Source: Nitrosomonas oligotropha
GTDB lineage: Bacteria > Pseudomonadota > Gammaproteobacteria > Burkholderiales > Nitrosomonadaceae
Length of the DNA stretch: 35,041 bases
Reading direction: 5' to 3'
NCBI RefSeq assembly: GCF_900106555.1
Contig: NZ_FNOE01000029.1
Span: 1 to 35,041, forward strand
Part shown: in pieces, positions 14,758 to 24,956 of the stretch
How positions within the stretch are numbered: the first letter of the stretch is position 1
How the letters are laid out: the number at the start of each line of letters is the position of its first letter
Made by a program: the position numbers and the translations under genes
The notes under the pieces: model-generated
Seen by the model: only the letters and a program-made list of their open reading frames with translations
What the model was told of the DNA's origin: nothing
The model's database searches: none

Positions 14758-16230
14758 ATGAGCCGCGAAATTTTACTGTTGGTTGATGCATTGGCACGCG
14801 AGAAAGCGGTGGAAAAAGAGATTGTTTTCACTGCGCTGGAGCTCGCATTGGCATCCGCTACGAAAAAACGATTTCAAGAGGATATCGAGACTCGGGTTTC
14901 TATTGACAGAGCCACAGGAGATCACCAATCCTTCCGCCGCTGGCTGGTTGTCGAAGATGGCGCCGTGGAAGATCCTGCGCGCCAGATCTCTCTGAGTGAT
15001 GCGGCAGAAACCGATGTGGATATTCAGGTTGGCAATTTTCTGGAAAAACCGCTGGAACCCATTGAGTTCGGACGTATCGGCGCACAAGCCGCAAAACAAG
15101 TCATTTTCCAGAAAATACGCGACGCCGAACGTGAGCAAACATTGAATGATTTCCTGGAACGCGGAGATTATTTAATTACCGGTACGATTAAGCGCATGGA
15201 ACGTGGCAATGCCATTATCGAGTCCGGAAAGATCGAAGCGGAGCTGCCTCGCGACCAGATGATACCGAAAGAAAACTTGCGTGTCGGTGACCGGGTCCGG
15301 GCTTATCTGCATAAAGTGGATCGCGCTGCCAGAGGGCCGCAATTGAAGCTCTCGCGTAATTCCCCTGAATTTCTGATGAAATTATTTGAACTGGAAGTGC
15401 CGGAGATTGAGGAAGGTCTGCTGGAAATCAAAGCGGCCGCCCGTGATCCCGGATCACGCGCCAAAATTGCCGTCAAATCGAACGATCAGCGTGTCGACCC
15501 GATCGGCACTTGCGTTGGCATGCGCGGTTCCAGAGTTCAGGCGGTCATCAGTGAATTGGCTGGCGAACGCGTTGATATCGTGCTGTGGTCGGACGATCCC
15601 GCGACTTTCATCATCAATGCGCTGGCACCCGCAGAAATCAGCAGCATCATGGTCGATGAAGAAAAGCACAGCATGGACATCGTGGTCGATGATGATAACC
15701 TGGCGCAGGCCATTGGCCGCGGAGGACAAAATGTGCGCTTAGCTTCCGAGTTGACCGGCTGGGAACTTAACATCATGACGGTGGAAGAATCCAAAGCCAA
15801 GCATGAGCAAGAATCATCGCAAATCTGCCAGCTCTTCATGCAAAAGCTCGATGTCGACGAAGAGATCGCGGAAATTCTTGTGCAAGAAGGATTTGTTACG
15901 CTGGAAGAAGTGGCTTACGTGCCATTGAACGAGATGCTGGAAATCGAATCGTTGGATGAAGAAACCGTCACCGAGATCCGCAATCGTGCGCGTAACGTGC
16001 TGCTCACGGATGCTATCGCGAATGAAGAAAAAGTTGAACATGTCGCGGAAGATTTACTTGCCATAGAAGGTATGGATATTAATCTCGTGCGCGAGCTAGC
16101 AGCGAAAGGGATTAATACACAAGCCGATTTGGCCGATCTGGCTGCCGATGATCTGGTTGAGATAACCGGTATTGATATTGAACGTGCAAATCAATTAATT
16201 ATCAAAGCACGTGAACCATGGTTTACTTGA
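14758..16230 (+). CDS. nusA: Transcription termination/antitermination factor NusA
   Basis: A 490-residue RNA polymerase-associated factor that controls pausing, intrinsic termination and antitermination. The domains in order are the N-terminal polymerase-binding domain (1-125), S1 (about 135-200, [20 protein letters not shown]), KH1 and KH2 (about 230-345, with [14 protein letters not shown] and [15 protein letters not shown]), then two acidic helix-hairpin repeats (about 365-490, [18 protein letters not shown] and the later [17 protein letters not shown]). The C-terminal repeats match those of E. coli and other proteobacteria. It starts 24 bases after rimP, with GGAGGACT before the ATG. Confidence 0.96.
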   Translation: MSREILLLVDALAREKAVEKEIVFTALELALASATKKRFQEDIETRVSIDRATGDHQSFRRWLVVEDGAVEDPARQISLSDAAETDVDIQVGNFLEKPLEPIEFGRIGAQAAKQVIFQKIRDAEREQTLNDFLERGDYLITGTIKRMERGNAIIESGKIEAELPRDQMIPKENLRVGDRVRAYLHKVDRAARGPQLKLSRNSPEFLMKLFELEVPEIEEGLLEIKAAARDPGSRAKIAVKSNDQRVDPIGTCVGMRGSRVQAVISELAGERVDIVLWSDDPATFIINALAPAEISSIMVDEEKHSMDIVVDDDNLAQAIGRGGQNVRLASELTGWELNIMTVEESKAKHEQESSQICQLFMQKLDVDEEIAEILVQEGFVTLEEVAYVPLNEMLEIESLDEETVTEIRNRARNVLLTDAIANEEKVEHVAEDLLAIEGMDINLVRELAAKGINTQADLADLAADDLVEITGIDIERANQLIIKAREPWFT

Positions 16231-16237
16231 TCTAAAC

Positions 16238-16264
16238 ACCCGGTTAGTAATAAATTAACCGGGT
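16238..16264 (+). terminator. Hairpin between nusA and infB
   Basis: ACCCGGTTA and TAACCGGGT form a perfect 9-bp stem with a 9-base loop, just after the nusA stop. The following TTGTTGTTTATTT is only moderately T-rich. It may be a partial terminator or RNA-processing site that lowers infB expression relative to nusA, or it may protect the nusA 3' end. Confidence 0.5.
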
Positions 16265-16316
16265 TGTTGTTTATTTCGGAAGCCTGCTTGTCGTTTTGTT
16301 TGTTGAAGGGTTATAA

Positions 16317-18980
16317 ATGGCTCAAATGAGTGTGGAACAATTTGCTAATGAACTGGGTTTGTTACCGGCAGTACTGCTGGAACAACTTAAAGCCGCCGGC
16401 GTAAAAAAAACGCTGGCGGAAGACAGTTTAACCGAGCAAGATAAAGCGCAGTTACTCGATTATCTAAGAAAAACACATGGCACCACTGAGACCCGCAGCA
16501 AAGTCACGTTAACACGCCGCCAAACTTCCGAAATACGAAAATCTGACAGCACAGGCCGGGCACGGACAATTCAAGTGGAAGTCAGAAAAAGACGCGTGCT
16601 GACAAAACCAGGCATGCCGGCTGAAACTGAAACCGCCCCGGAAATCCCTAAACCACTTGAGGCCGTCAGTCCGCCGAGCAAAGAACCCGTCTCCATCATC
16701 GATGCGGAACAATTGGCTTTGCGCAACGAAGAAGCGCGCAAGCAAGCGGAGTTGATGGCGCGTCAGGCTGAAGAGATTAAACAGAAAAGAGAGCGCAAGA
16801 AAGCCGAGTCTGCCAGCAATATCAATAAAGCTTCGATAGAACCGGAAAAAGCCACTGAGACTGAAGCATCCCCAACAGCAATCAAACCGGGGACGGCAAC
16901 ACCCGCAGAAGCAGAAATCAACAGTCCGTCAACCACCGCCAAGAAAACCGAGACCGGACAATCCACGAATGACACTCAAGCCGCTGCGACGGATGGAACG
17001 CTGCACAAACCGGCGGTAAAACCGGAAGAAAAAGTCGATAAAAAGAAAAAACAAGCCAAGCAGCAAGTCGTTTGGAAAGATGAAAACACAAAAAAACGAG
17101 GCGTTAAGACCCGTGGCGATCTCACCAACGGTCAACAAGGTTGGCGCACACGCAGAGATAAACATAGCAAACCGGCGCATGCCGAAGAACAGAATATGCA
17201 CGCCTTTTCCGCACCGACAGAACCAATCGTGCGCGAAATCATGGTTCCCGAAACCATTTCTGTAGGCGCTCTTGCACAAAAAATGTCGGTAAAAGCCGCC
17301 GATGTCATCAAAGTATTGATGAAGATGGGCAGCATGGTGACCATCAATCAAATGCTGGATCAGGATACGGCCATGATTGTCGTCGAAGAAATGGGCCATA
17401 TCGCCAAATATGCCGAGATCGATAATCCCGAGAATTTTCTTGCCGATCACGAATCCACCACCGGTGAAGCTGAATCGCTCCCGCGGGCACCTGTGGTCAC
17501 GGTCATGGGGCACGTGGATCACGGTAAAACTTCATTGTTGGACTATATTCGCCGCACCCGTGTCGCGGGTGGTGAAGCAGGCGGAATAACTCAACACATC
17601 GGCGCTTATCATGTGGAAACCGATCACGGCATGATCACCTTTCTCGATACTCCGGGACATGAAGCCTTTACGGCCATGCGTGCACGCGGCACCAAGATCA
17701 CGGACATCGTTATTCTTGTCGTCGCTGCGGATGACGGCGTAATGCCGCAGACTATCGAAGCCGTTCACCATGCAAAAGCAGCCAAAATCCCCATCATTGT
17801 AGCCGTCAATAAAATCGACAAACCCGAAGCCAATCCCGAACGGATCCGGCACGAACTGGTTGCGCACGAAGTAGTCCCGGAAGATTGGGGCGGCGATACA
17901 ATGTTCGTCGAGGTATCGGCCAAAACAGGCCAGGGCATTGATGGCCTGCTGGAAAGTATATTATTGCAGGCCGAAGTACTGGAACTGAAAGCACCGGTCA
18001 AAACCGCTGCAAAAGGCGTTGTGATTGAATCACGGCTCGATAAAGGCCGCGGCCCGGTCGCAACCATTCTGGTGCAATCCGGAACGCTGAATCGCGGTGA
18101 TGTGATATTGGCTGGCGCAGTTTTTGGCAAAGTGCGCGGCATGAACGATGAGAATGGCAAAGCAATTAAACAAGCGGGAACATCCATTCCGGTTGAAATT
18201 CAAGGATTATCCGAGGTGCCCGAGGCCGGCGAAACCGTGCTGGTGCTTGATGACGAGCGGAAAGCACGGGAAATCGCACTGTTCCGACAGGGTAAATACC
18301 GTGATGTGAAGTTTGCCAAGCAGCAAGCTGCAAAACTTGAGAATGTCTTTGACCAGCAAGAAGATGTCAAAATCCTATCCTTGATCATCAAAGCTGATGT
18401 GCAGGGTTCTTGTGAAGCCTTGGCCTACGCTCTGCATAAAATTTCAACAGACGAAGTAAAAGTCAATATCATCCACAGTGGCGTGGGCGCGATTATCGAA
18501 TCCGATGTCAATCTGTCATTGGCATCCAAAGCCGTTATTATTGGTTTTAATGTCCGCGCGGATGCGAGTGCGCGCAAATTGATCGCTTCCAGTGGCGTCG
18601 ATGTGCGTTACTACAATATTATTTACGAAGCGGTTGATGAAATTAAAGCAGCACTTTCCGGCATGATGTCGCCCGATCGCAAGGAAAGCATCATCGGTCT
18701 CGTCGATATCCGTGAAATTTATCGCATTCCTAAAGTGGGCGTGGTTGCCGGATGTTATGTACTGGATGGCATTGTCAAAAGAAGCTCGCTCGTCAGAGTG
18801 TTGCGGGATGGTCTGGTCATCCACAGCTGTGAACTCGATTCGCTGAAACGTTTCAAAGATGATGCCAAAGAAGTCCGGGAAGGATTTGAATGCGGCTTAT
18901 CGTTAAAAAATTTCAACGATATTCAGGTCGGCGATCAACTGGAAATTTATGAAATTGTCGAGACCGCGCGGTCTCTGTAA
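16317..18980 (+). CDS. infB: Translation initiation factor IF-2
   Basis: An 887-residue GTPase that brings fMet-tRNA to the 30S P site and drives subunit joining. The N-terminal IF2N domain (1-55) is followed by a long charged, low-complexity linker (about 100-300) rich in K/E/A/T, usual for proteobacterial IF-2. The second IF2N-like region precedes the G domain. The GTP motifs are GHVDHGKTS at 398-406, [19 protein letters not shown] and SAKTGQG. Domains II-IV, including the fMet-binding C2 domain, complete the protein. It starts 86 bases after nusA. Confidence 0.97.
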   Translation: MAQMSVEQFANELGLLPAVLLEQLKAAGVKKTLAEDSLTEQDKAQLLDYLRKTHGTTETRSKVTLTRRQTSEIRKSDSTGRARTIQVEVRKRRVLTKPGMPAETETAPEIPKPLEAVSPPSKEPVSIIDAEQLALRNEEARKQAELMARQAEEIKQKRERKKAESASNINKASIEPEKATETEASPTAIKPGTATPAEAEINSPSTTAKKTETGQSTNDTQAAATDGTLHKPAVKPEEKVDKKKKQAKQQVVWKDENTKKRGVKTRGDLTNGQQGWRTRRDKHSKPAHAEEQNMHAFSAPTEPIVREIMVPETISVGALAQKMSVKAADVIKVLMKMGSMVTINQMLDQDTAMIVVEEMGHIAKYAEIDNPENFLADHESTTGEAESLPRAPVVTVMGHVDHGKTSLLDYIRRTRVAGGEAGGITQHIGAYHVETDHGMITFLDTPGHEAFTAMRARGTKITDIVILVVAADDGVMPQTIEAVHHAKAAKIPIIVAVNKIDKPEANPERIRHELVAHEVVPEDWGGDTMFVEVSAKTGQGIDGLLESILLQAEVLELKAPVKTAAKGVVIESRLDKGRGPVATILVQSGTLNRGDVILAGAVFGKVRGMNDENGKAIKQAGTSIPVEIQGLSEVPEAGETVLVLDDERKAREIALFRQGKYRDVKFAKQQAAKLENVFDQQEDVKILSLIIKADVQGSCEALAYALHKISTDEVKVNIIHSGVGAIIESDVNLSLASKAVIIGFNVRADASARKLIASSGVDVRYYNIIYEAVDEIKAALSGMMSPDRKESIIGLVDIREIYRIPKVGVVAGCYVLDGIVKRSSLVRVLRDGLVIHSCELDSLKRFKDDAKEVREGFECGLSLKNFNDIQVGDQLEIYEIVETARSL

Positions 18981-19007
18981 TCAGAGTTCTGATTCGCAAT
19001 AGCCTAT

Positions 19008-19403
19008 ATGCCCAGAGATTTTTCCCGCACCCTGCGTGTTGCTGACCAAATACAACGCGAATTGGCCGACTTGGTACAAAACGAAATCAAAGATCCGCGT
19101 GTACGGCAAATCACGATCACGGCTGTCGAAGTAACCCGCGATTATAGTAATGCCAAAGTCTTTTACACCACGTTATGCAGTAAAGAAGAAAATGTGCTGG
19201 TGGAAAAAGGCTTGGAGCATGCCAAAGGTTTTTTGCGTACCCATCTCGCCCACCGGATGAAACTAAGAATCACACCGCAACTTCACTTTGTTTTTGATGC
19301 ATCGGTCGAGCGCGGCGTACGTCTGTCCAAGTTAATCGACGAAGCCATCGCGCAAGACAAGGCGACGCATCATCTCGATCCGGATCCTGAACAAGCCGGC
19401 TGA
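19008..19403 (+). CDS. rbfA: 30S ribosome-binding factor RbfA
   Basis: A 131-residue KH-like protein needed for late 16S rRNA maturation and cold adaptation. The family pattern is visible: RTLRVADQIQRELADLVQNEIKDPR, then ITAVEVTRDYSNAKVFYTT, then LRTHLAHRMKLRITPQLHFVFD, and the helix GVRLSKLIDEAI. It follows infB by 27 bases and precedes truB by 30. The length is normal. Confidence 0.95.
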   Translation: MPRDFSRTLRVADQIQRELADLVQNEIKDPRVRQITITAVEVTRDYSNAKVFYTTLCSKEENVLVEKGLEHAKGFLRTHLAHRMKLRITPQLHFVFDASVERGVRLSKLIDEAIAQDKATHHLDPDPEQAG

Positions 19404-19433
19404 TCACCACACTGACCAAATCTTCGCACTCAT

Positions 19434-20372
19434 TTGACTAAACCAGCGAAACGCAATATCAGCGGTGTCCTGTTATTGGATAAACCGCTCAATATTTCAT
19501 CCAATAAAGCCATCCAGATCGCCAAGCATCTTTTCTCCGCAGCCAAATGCGGACATACCGGCACATTGGATCCTTTGGCAACCGGATTGCTTCCGGTCTG
19601 TTTTGGTGAAGCCACCAAGTTCTCATCAGTGTTGCTGGGTGCCAATAAAACTTACGAAACAACTCTGAAACTGGGTTTTATGAGCACCACGGGGGATGCG
19701 GAAGGCGAAATCAGTCAAGTGGCGGCGACGGTTCAGAATCCGGCTTTTTCCGCATGCGAACAGACCATCCAGGATTTTATCGGTCCCATCATGCAGACCC
19801 CGCCCATGTACAGCGCGCTTAAACATCAGGGCAAACCGCTGTATGCCTATGCCAGAGGCGGCGAAATCATTGAACGGCAGGCGCGCGAAATTATCATTCA
19901 CGGAATACAAATCCAGTCATTGCTGCACAATGAATTGCAATTGAATATTCAATGCGGTACCGGTACTTACATCCGGACACTGGCGGAAGATATCGGCAAG
20001 GCACTGGGATGCGGTGGCGCATACCTGTTGAGTTTGCGCCGTACCGCTATCGACCGTTTCCAGGTTACTCAAGCGCACACGCTATTGGCGCTAGAGGAAA
20101 TGAACGCTGCCGAGAGAGATGCGTGCTTACTACCGGTCGATTGCTTATTGCAAGCATATCCGGCAGTAACGTTAAACGATCAGTCGGCATTACTGCTGCA
20201 ACAAGGCCGCACCATCGAATATCAGCCGGATAGCAACGCAATGCCCGCTGGAGAAGTAATACGCTTATATAACCGGCAACACTTCATGGGACTTGGCGAA
20301 ATCACCGCTAAACAGGAAATAATGGCAAAGCGTTTACTGTCGAATAGTTATTGGTCTGAAATGACGGTATAA
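19434..20372 (+). CDS. truB: tRNA pseudouridine(55) synthase TruB
   Basis: A 312-residue enzyme that converts U55 of the tRNA T-loop to pseudouridine. The catalytic Asp is D46 in KCGHTGTLDPLATGLLPV. The KAYETTLKLG-like segment (TYETTLKLGFMSTTGDAEG) and CGTGTYIRTLAEDIG are also diagnostic. The start is a TTG at 19434 (MTKPAKRNISGVLLLDKP); no ATG lies closer to the family start. It ends the operon. The usual downstream rpsO and pnp are not next to it here. Confidence 0.94.
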   Translation: MTKPAKRNISGVLLLDKPLNISSNKAIQIAKHLFSAAKCGHTGTLDPLATGLLPVCFGEATKFSSVLLGANKTYETTLKLGFMSTTGDAEGEISQVAATVQNPAFSACEQTIQDFIGPIMQTPPMYSALKHQGKPLYAYARGGEIIERQAREIIIHGIQIQSLLHNELQLNIQCGTGTYIRTLAEDIGKALGCGGAYLLSLRRTAIDRFQVTQAHTLLALEEMNAAERDACLLPVDCLLQAYPAVTLNDQSALLLQQGRTIEYQPDSNAMPAGEVIRLYNRQHFMGLGEITAKQEIMAKRLLSNSYWSEMTV

Positions 20373-20719
20373 ATTTGCGATCGAAACGAATTCTCCCGGA
20401 AATTACCACAACACTGAATCGCTTCACATCGCACTTATGCTCGAATCTCTGGAGCGCCCTCCCTCCCAACCTTCCCAGACATCACGCAAGCGGCCCTTAG
20501 CATGCTTCCAAGCACCATAACGGCAGCAGAATTCCGATCTTCCTACAAATATAACTCATTAATTGTAGTCAAAAATAAGCATATCCTTTATATCAATAAG
20601 ATTTTTCTAAGTACATAATCAAAAGTGCCTGAGTTCGGAATGACTAATGCTTTTATTATGAGCATTCTGAATTTAGGAGAGGTAATACTACAAATCTGCA
20701 ATATAAAAAGGAGCAGAAC
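20373..20719. other. Intergenic region after truB
   Basis: No gene is seen in these 347 bases. The first half is C-rich (GCCCTCCCTCCCAACC). The second half is AT-rich and includes an imperfect dyad around 20639-20670 (GAATG...ATGCT with AGCATTC) near the PEP-CTERM gene that starts at 20720. No clear terminator for truB was found. Confidence 0.5.
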
Positions 20720-21304
20720 ATGATACTAAAAAAACTAGCAATAGCGATTATTGCAACGGGTGCTCTCGTCTTTGGAAGCGGTGTTCAAGCAAATACCTAT
20801 TCATTTGGCCAGCTACTGTCCGGTGGCGGTCCTGCAAATGTTCACTTTGCCGATCTGAGCGCTACTGATGATGGCGGAGGAAATTGGACATTCACGCTGA
20901 CTACTTTAGACTTAAATGCAATCTTCGGCACGGATTCATTCATAGGCTCAATGGCAGTGGTAGGTACAAAACCCACATCCAGCTCAACCGATTTAGGTGG
21001 AGGCGTGACTGTGGTCGATCCAGCTAATGGCGGCGGCCCGGGTGGAAGTTTTAATTTCCGTTACGATTTTGGTAGTGGCGGAGCATCGGACAGACTGACA
21101 GCCAATGAGTCAGTAACCTGGCATGTAGGCGGTCTGGGATCAGATCCTTTACCAATTAATGGCCAGTTAGCACTGCACGTTCAAGCTACATCATATTCAC
21201 CGGATTCCGCTTGGTACGTTTCACCCGTTCCAGAACCTGAAACCTATGCGATGCTGCTGATCGGATTGGGATTACTCGGTACGGCCATCCGCCGCAAAAA
21301 GTAA
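20720..21304 (+). CDS. PEP-CTERM sorting-domain exported protein
   Basis: A 194-residue exported protein. The signal peptide MILKKLAIAIIATGALVFG has a likely cleavage after VQA, before NTYSFGQ. The glycine- and aspartate-rich beta body contains NWTFTLTTLDLNAIFGTDSF. The C-terminal signal is PVPEPETYAMLLIGLGLLG followed by TAIRRKK, the most canonical PEP-CTERM in the window. AAAGGAGCAGAAC precedes the ATG. It is a single-gene unit with its own strong terminator, so it is likely controlled separately from the other two PEP-CTERM genes. Confidence 0.9.
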   Translation: MILKKLAIAIIATGALVFGSGVQANTYSFGQLLSGGGPANVHFADLSATDDGGGNWTFTLTTLDLNAIFGTDSFIGSMAVVGTKPTSSSTDLGGGVTVVDPANGGGPGGSFNFRYDFGSGGASDRLTANESVTWHVGGLGSDPLPINGQLALHVQATSYSPDSAWYVSPVPEPETYAMLLIGLGLLGTAIRRKK

Positions 21305-21332
21305 AACCGGTGTCGAATCTGATATTGCTTAA

Positions 21333-21367
21333 AACAACAATCCCGCTCAAGTAGCGGGATTGTTGTT
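21333..21367 (+). terminator. Strong intrinsic terminator after the PEP-CTERM gene
   Basis: A perfect 15-bp stem with arms at 21333-21347 and 21353-21367 (core CAATCCCGCT / AGCGGGATTG) and a 5-base loop CAAGT. The tail is GTTGTTCAT, moderately T-rich. Confidence 0.85.
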
Positions 21368-21415
21368 CATAACACCAAAACAGCGTGGTCTTTTAACTGC
21401 TCCGGTCACACTCGC

Positions 21416-21868
21416 TCAAGCCGAGCCGAGATTGAAATCAAGCATTGTACTACCGTTATATTGCTGCAAGTTACGTTCGGCAATGCGCAATTTATGCAGC
21501 AAAATGGTCAGTTGCGAATAAAACTCGTCACTGGCAATCAATTGTTGCCATTCATCGCCATCCGGGTCATCCTCGTCCAGATTACGCCAGAAGAGATTGC
21601 AGAATGTATTGAATGGAACCGGCTGACCGGCGATCAAATCCGCCTTTGTTTTATGATTAATCCAACGCTGCCGCCTTTTGATCAAATCCTCCGCGCCAGC
21701 GCACACAACAACCGACAGATATGCGTACAAATCCGTCGTGCTGCGAATGCTCTGAAGTTCGGGAAATTTTCTTGTGTTGATCGCTCTGGCAATCAATTCC
21801 TGCAGCGCCATAGTAGAAACTTTAAGACTTACACCCGTTTGTAATACGTAAATTTTGTCGAGGTACAT
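21416..21868 (-). CDS. Uncharacterised 150-residue protein
   Basis: A 150-residue soluble, mostly helical protein that I cannot assign to a family. It has LQELIARAINTRKFPELQS, a basic patch EDLIKRRQRWINHKT, an acidic segment RNLDEDDPDGDEWQQL and a helical C-terminus. The ATG at 21868 gives MYLDKIYVLQTG. A second in-frame ATG at 21811 (MALQELIA) is equally plausible, since neither has a strong ribosome-binding site. It converges on the PEP-CTERM gene and its terminator. No partner gene suggests a role. Confidence 0.5.
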   Translation of the reverse strand: MYLDKIYVLQTGVSLKVSTMALQELIARAINTRKFPELQSIRSTTDLYAYLSVVVCAGAEDLIKRRQRWINHKTKADLIAGQPVPFNTFCNLFWRNLDEDDPDGDEWQQLIASDEFYSQLTILLHKLRIAERNLQQYNGSTMLDFNLGSA

Positions 21869-22204
21869 AGGTCATCAAAAATAAAGTAAGGAGCTGTAAC
21901 CAATAAATCATTCGATTAAGAATCGCGATTAAGGTTCACTGGCACGCAAATTCTCCGGTAATAAAGCTTTCTATTCGCAACGGATGAGCATTTTCGTCAC
22001 AGTATCTGGTTCGGTCGAGCAGCACTATAATTTCAGCAAGCAGCACATCGACCTCATCTTTTCAAGGATACCGGCGCCCGCCTCACTTGCCAATACAATT
22101 GAAGTGATGACAGTTCGTGCAATTTCAAGTGCTAGTGAGCGTGATGTTCTCTCCCTGCTCCACCCGATTCATGCTGTTCTGAATGAGTGCTGGTAAATAG
22201 GGAC
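21869..22204. other. Intergenic region, no supported gene
   Basis: A plus-strand frame at 21984-22196 (70 codons, MSIFVTVSGSVEQHYNFSKQ...) lies here, but it has no ribosome-binding site and no recognisable motif. I see no hairpin or promoter of note in the 336 bases. Confidence 0.5.
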
Positions 22205-22831
22205 TCACACGGCGGCAAGACACGCAATCACTTCGTCATCGCTCACTTGCGGAAAGTCCGTATAAAACTGCCCGACGGCATAAAAATCATCAGGTGCTGA
22301 CAAACAAACGATGCGATCGGCTTTGTCCTGCAATTTCTTCAGTGTTTCCGGTGGCGCCACCGGTACGGCACAGATCAATTCCGCCGTTTTCTGATTGCGC
22401 AAGGCATGCAGTGCGGCAATCATGGTGGAACCGGTAGCCAGTCCGTCATCCACGACAATCACGATGCGCCCTGCGGGATCTATCGGTGCGCGCTCAGGGG
22501 TATAGTGCGCGCGCCGTTGCCGGATGGTTTCCAATTGCGCCGATACTTCCTGATCGATGTACGCCTGATCGGCACCGGCCCGTGCGGCATATTCCGTCAA
22601 ATACACCCAACCGCTTTCATCGACGGAACCGATTGCATATTCCGGGTTACCGGGAGCGCGGAGCTTACGCACCAGCACCACATCCAGTTCGCCGCTCAGC
22701 CGCTGCGCAATTGCCTTGGCCATCGGCACCGCGCCACGCGGGATGGCGAGTACCAGTGGATTTTTATCGCGATATCCGGACAATGCATCCGCCAGTTTCC
22801 CGGCTGCTGCCATGCGATCGGCAAAAATCAT
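22205..22831 (-). CDS. Phosphoribosyltransferase-fold protein
   Basis: A 208-residue type I phosphoribosyltransferase-fold protein. The PRPP-binding loop is VIVVDDGLATGSTM at residues 124-137, and the N-terminal strand LAIPRGAVPMAKAIA and VRKLRAPGNPEYAIGSVDE match a family often found in stress-related gene clusters. The base or substrate is not known; some relatives are annotated as hydrolase-associated. It is divergent from the archease gene, with 248 bases between them. Confidence 0.85.
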   Translation of the reverse strand: MIFADRMAAAGKLADALSGYRDKNPLVLAIPRGAVPMAKAIAQRLSGELDVVLVRKLRAPGNPEYAIGSVDESGWVYLTEYAARAGADQAYIDQEVSAQLETIRQRRAHYTPERAPIDPAGRIVIVVDDGLATGSTMIAALHALRNQKTAELICAVPVAPPETLKKLQDKADRIVCLSAPDDFYAVGQFYTDFPQVSDDEVIACLAAV

Positions 22832-23016
22832 GCTGTGCTCCTCATTGTCATTAAAATAGAGCGCCGATGCGAAACCGGTTGGCGCTTTGAATCTCCAGAA
22901 AATCTAGCAATTTCCTCGAAGATAGCGGCACTATCGGACTTGTGTCCGGCAAGCAAAGCCCTCTTGCGCTTCATCCAAACGGCTTACTCTTTGATCAATC
23001 GCAACGATCGTTCAGA

Positions 23017-23049
23017 TTGATACATTTCTTGCGGCAAAAATACTACAAT
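23017..23049 (+). promoter_or_regulatory. Candidate promoter ahead of archease-rtcB (weak sigma-54-like element)
   Basis: TTGATACATTTCTTGC at 23017-23032 fits the sigma-54 pattern TTGGCAC-N5-TTGC in length and in the -12 TTGC, but the second G of the -24 GG is A. TTGATA alone could instead be a sigma-70 -35 element with a poor -10 around 23041. The 5' leader would be about 37 bases. E. coli rtcBA is sigma-54 dependent, which makes the partial match worth testing. Confidence 0.25.
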
Positions 23050-23079
23050 AAAACTACATTTTTATAAAGTGATTAAAAA

Positions 23080-23487
23080 ATGAGCTCATCGTATTTTGAA
23101 CACGATGCCGACATCGGGATTATCGGCTGCGGCCTGACTATCGAGCAATCGTTTGAGGCGGCGGCGCATGCGGTTTTCGCGATTATCACCAACATTGAAG
23201 CGATACGCCCTCAGACAGCAGTGGCGCTCGAATTTGAAGAAGCCGATCTTGAACTGGCGCTGGTGGTTTGGCTTAATCTCATTTTAGGAAAGGCGCGGGA
23301 ACTCGGTATGGTATTCAGCCATTTTCACATCCAACGCCAGAATGATCATTGGCATGCCAAAGCCGCCGGGGAAAAATGGCACGACGGCTTGGAACGCGGT
23401 GTGGAAGTCAAAGGTGCAACACTGACCATGCTCGCGGTAAAACCAATTGGCCCAGTCTGGGAATCCCGTTGCGTGGTAGATGTATGA
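23080..23487 (+). CDS. Archease
   Basis: A 135-residue archease, the protein cofactor that stimulates RtcB guanylylation and allows multiple turnover. The family pattern is seen as YFEHDADIGIIGCGLTIEQSFEAAAHAVFAI at the N-terminus, LVVWLNLILGKARE in the middle, and GVEVKGATLTMLAVKP near the end. The terminal Asp (VVDV) follows the metal-binding pattern. Its stop overlaps the rtcB start as ATGA, which indicates translational coupling. Confidence 0.92.
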   Translation: MSSSYFEHDADIGIIGCGLTIEQSFEAAAHAVFAIITNIEAIRPQTAVALEFEEADLELALVVWLNLILGKARELGMVFSHFHIQRQNDHWHAKAAGEKWHDGLERGVEVKGATLTMLAVKPIGPVWESRCVVDV

Positions 23488-24911
23488 ATCTACAACAATT
23501 ACAACAGCTGCACACTTATCTTTGGACGCTGCCCCAGGCATCCGGCGATAAACGCGCGCAAGTCTTGCTTTATGGCAGCGCGCCGTTGCTCGAAAGCATG
23601 GACGACAAAGTGCTGGAACAAATCGCCCATGTCGCCGCACTGCCCGGTCTGGTTGGCGCGGCGATAACCATGCCGGACGCGCATTGGGGTTATGGCTTTC
23701 CCATCGGCGGCGTGGCGGCATTTGACGCCGAACAGGGTGGCATCATCTCAGCCGGCGGTGTCGGTTTCGATATTTCCTGCGGCATCCGCTGTCTGCGCAG
23801 CAATCTCGATGCGCGCGATGCGGCGCCCTACTTCAATCAACTGGCCGACCGGTTGTTCGCCACGATCCCGGCAGGCGTCGGCGAAGAAGGCCAAATCAAT
23901 CTCAACCCGAAGCAACTGGATCAAGTGTTGCTGGGCGGCGCACAATGGGCTGTAAAACAGGGCTACGGCGATCTCGCGGATCTGGACTATGTGGAAGAAA
24001 ACGGCTGTGTCTCCGGCGCGGTGCCGGGCAACGTATCCGAGCTGGCGAAAAAACGCCAACGCGGCGAAATGGGCACGTTGGGTTCCGGCAATCATTATCT
24101 GGAAGTGCAAGTCGTGGAACGCATTTACGACAACGTTACGGCGCAGGCTTTCGGTCTGCGCGAAGGTCAACTGGTGATTTCCATCCACTGCGGTTCGCGC
24201 GGACTCGGCCATCAGATCGGCACCGATTACCTGATAATGCTGGCTAAGGCGGCCAGCCGTCTCGGCATCCACTTGCCCGACCGGGAATTGGCCTGCGCCC
24301 CGATCAAATCGCCGGAAGGCCAGCAATACCTCGGCGCCATGAATGCCGCGATCAATTGCGCACTGGCCAACCGGCAAATCCTGACGCATCTGACGCGCGG
24401 CACCTTTGCCGAAATCTATCCCCAGGCCTCATTGGAAACGCTGTTCGACATCTCGCACAACACCTGCAAGGAAGAGCAGCACGAAGTGGACGGCAAAACC
24501 CGCTGGCTGCACGTGCATCGCAAAGGCGCCACGCGCGCTTTCGCACCCGGACATCCCAGACTGCCGACGCGATACCGTGACGTGGGGCAACCGGTCATCA
24601 TCGGCGGCAGCATGGGCACCGGCTCGTATATTCTCGCCGGCACCAGCACCAATCAGGCGTTTGCTTCGTGCAGCCACGGCGCAGGCCGCGCCATGAGCCG
24701 CAACCAAGCATTGAAACACTGGGATGGCCGGACCTTGATCAATGACCTCGAACGGCAAGGCATCCTGATCCGCACCCGTTCGATGCGCGGTGCGGCGGAA
24801 GAAGCGCCGGGCGCTTACAAAGATGTCGATCAGGTGGCTGAGGTCACGGAACAAGCAGGGCTGGCACGTAGAGTCGCTTTTCTGCGCCCCAAAGTATGTA
24901 TCAAAGGATAG
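23484..24911 (+). CDS. rtcB: RNA-splicing ligase RtcB
   Basis: A 475-residue GTP- and Mn-dependent ligase that joins 2',3'-cyclic phosphate (or 3'-phosphate) and 5'-OH RNA ends. Metal ligands include D65 and H67 in MPDAHWGYGFPIGG and C99 in GGVGFDISCGIR. The guanylylated His is H398 in SHGAGRAMSRNQ, and EAPGAYKD near the C-terminus is typical. The longer open frame back to 23349 lies inside archease, so the ATG at 23484 is chosen. It forms an RNA-repair pair with archease. No rtcA or rtcR is in view. Confidence 0.95.
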   Translation: MNLQQLQQLHTYLWTLPQASGDKRAQVLLYGSAPLLESMDDKVLEQIAHVAALPGLVGAAITMPDAHWGYGFPIGGVAAFDAEQGGIISAGGVGFDISCGIRCLRSNLDARDAAPYFNQLADRLFATIPAGVGEEGQINLNPKQLDQVLLGGAQWAVKQGYGDLADLDYVEENGCVSGAVPGNVSELAKKRQRGEMGTLGSGNHYLEVQVVERIYDNVTAQAFGLREGQLVISIHCGSRGLGHQIGTDYLIMLAKAASRLGIHLPDRELACAPIKSPEGQQYLGAMNAAINCALANRQILTHLTRGTFAEIYPQASLETLFDISHNTCKEEQHEVDGKTRWLHVHRKGATRAFAPGHPRLPTRYRDVGQPVIIGGSMGTGSYILAGTSTNQAFASCSHGAGRAMSRNQALKHWDGRTLINDLERQGILIRTRSMRGAAEEAPGAYKDVDQVAEVTEQAGLARRVAFLRPKVCIKG

Positions 24912-24956
24912 TTGTTACCGGAAACGTTTAACTCAATTCAACAGGAGGAAAATTTC

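Noticed and set aside
21984..22196. 70-codon plus-strand ORF
   Set aside because: It has no ribosome-binding site, no motif and no partner. It is kept only as a note in the gap entry.
23349..23483. 45-residue N-terminal extension of RtcB
   Set aside because: It lies wholly inside archease in another frame. The coupled ATGA start at 23484 fits the family.
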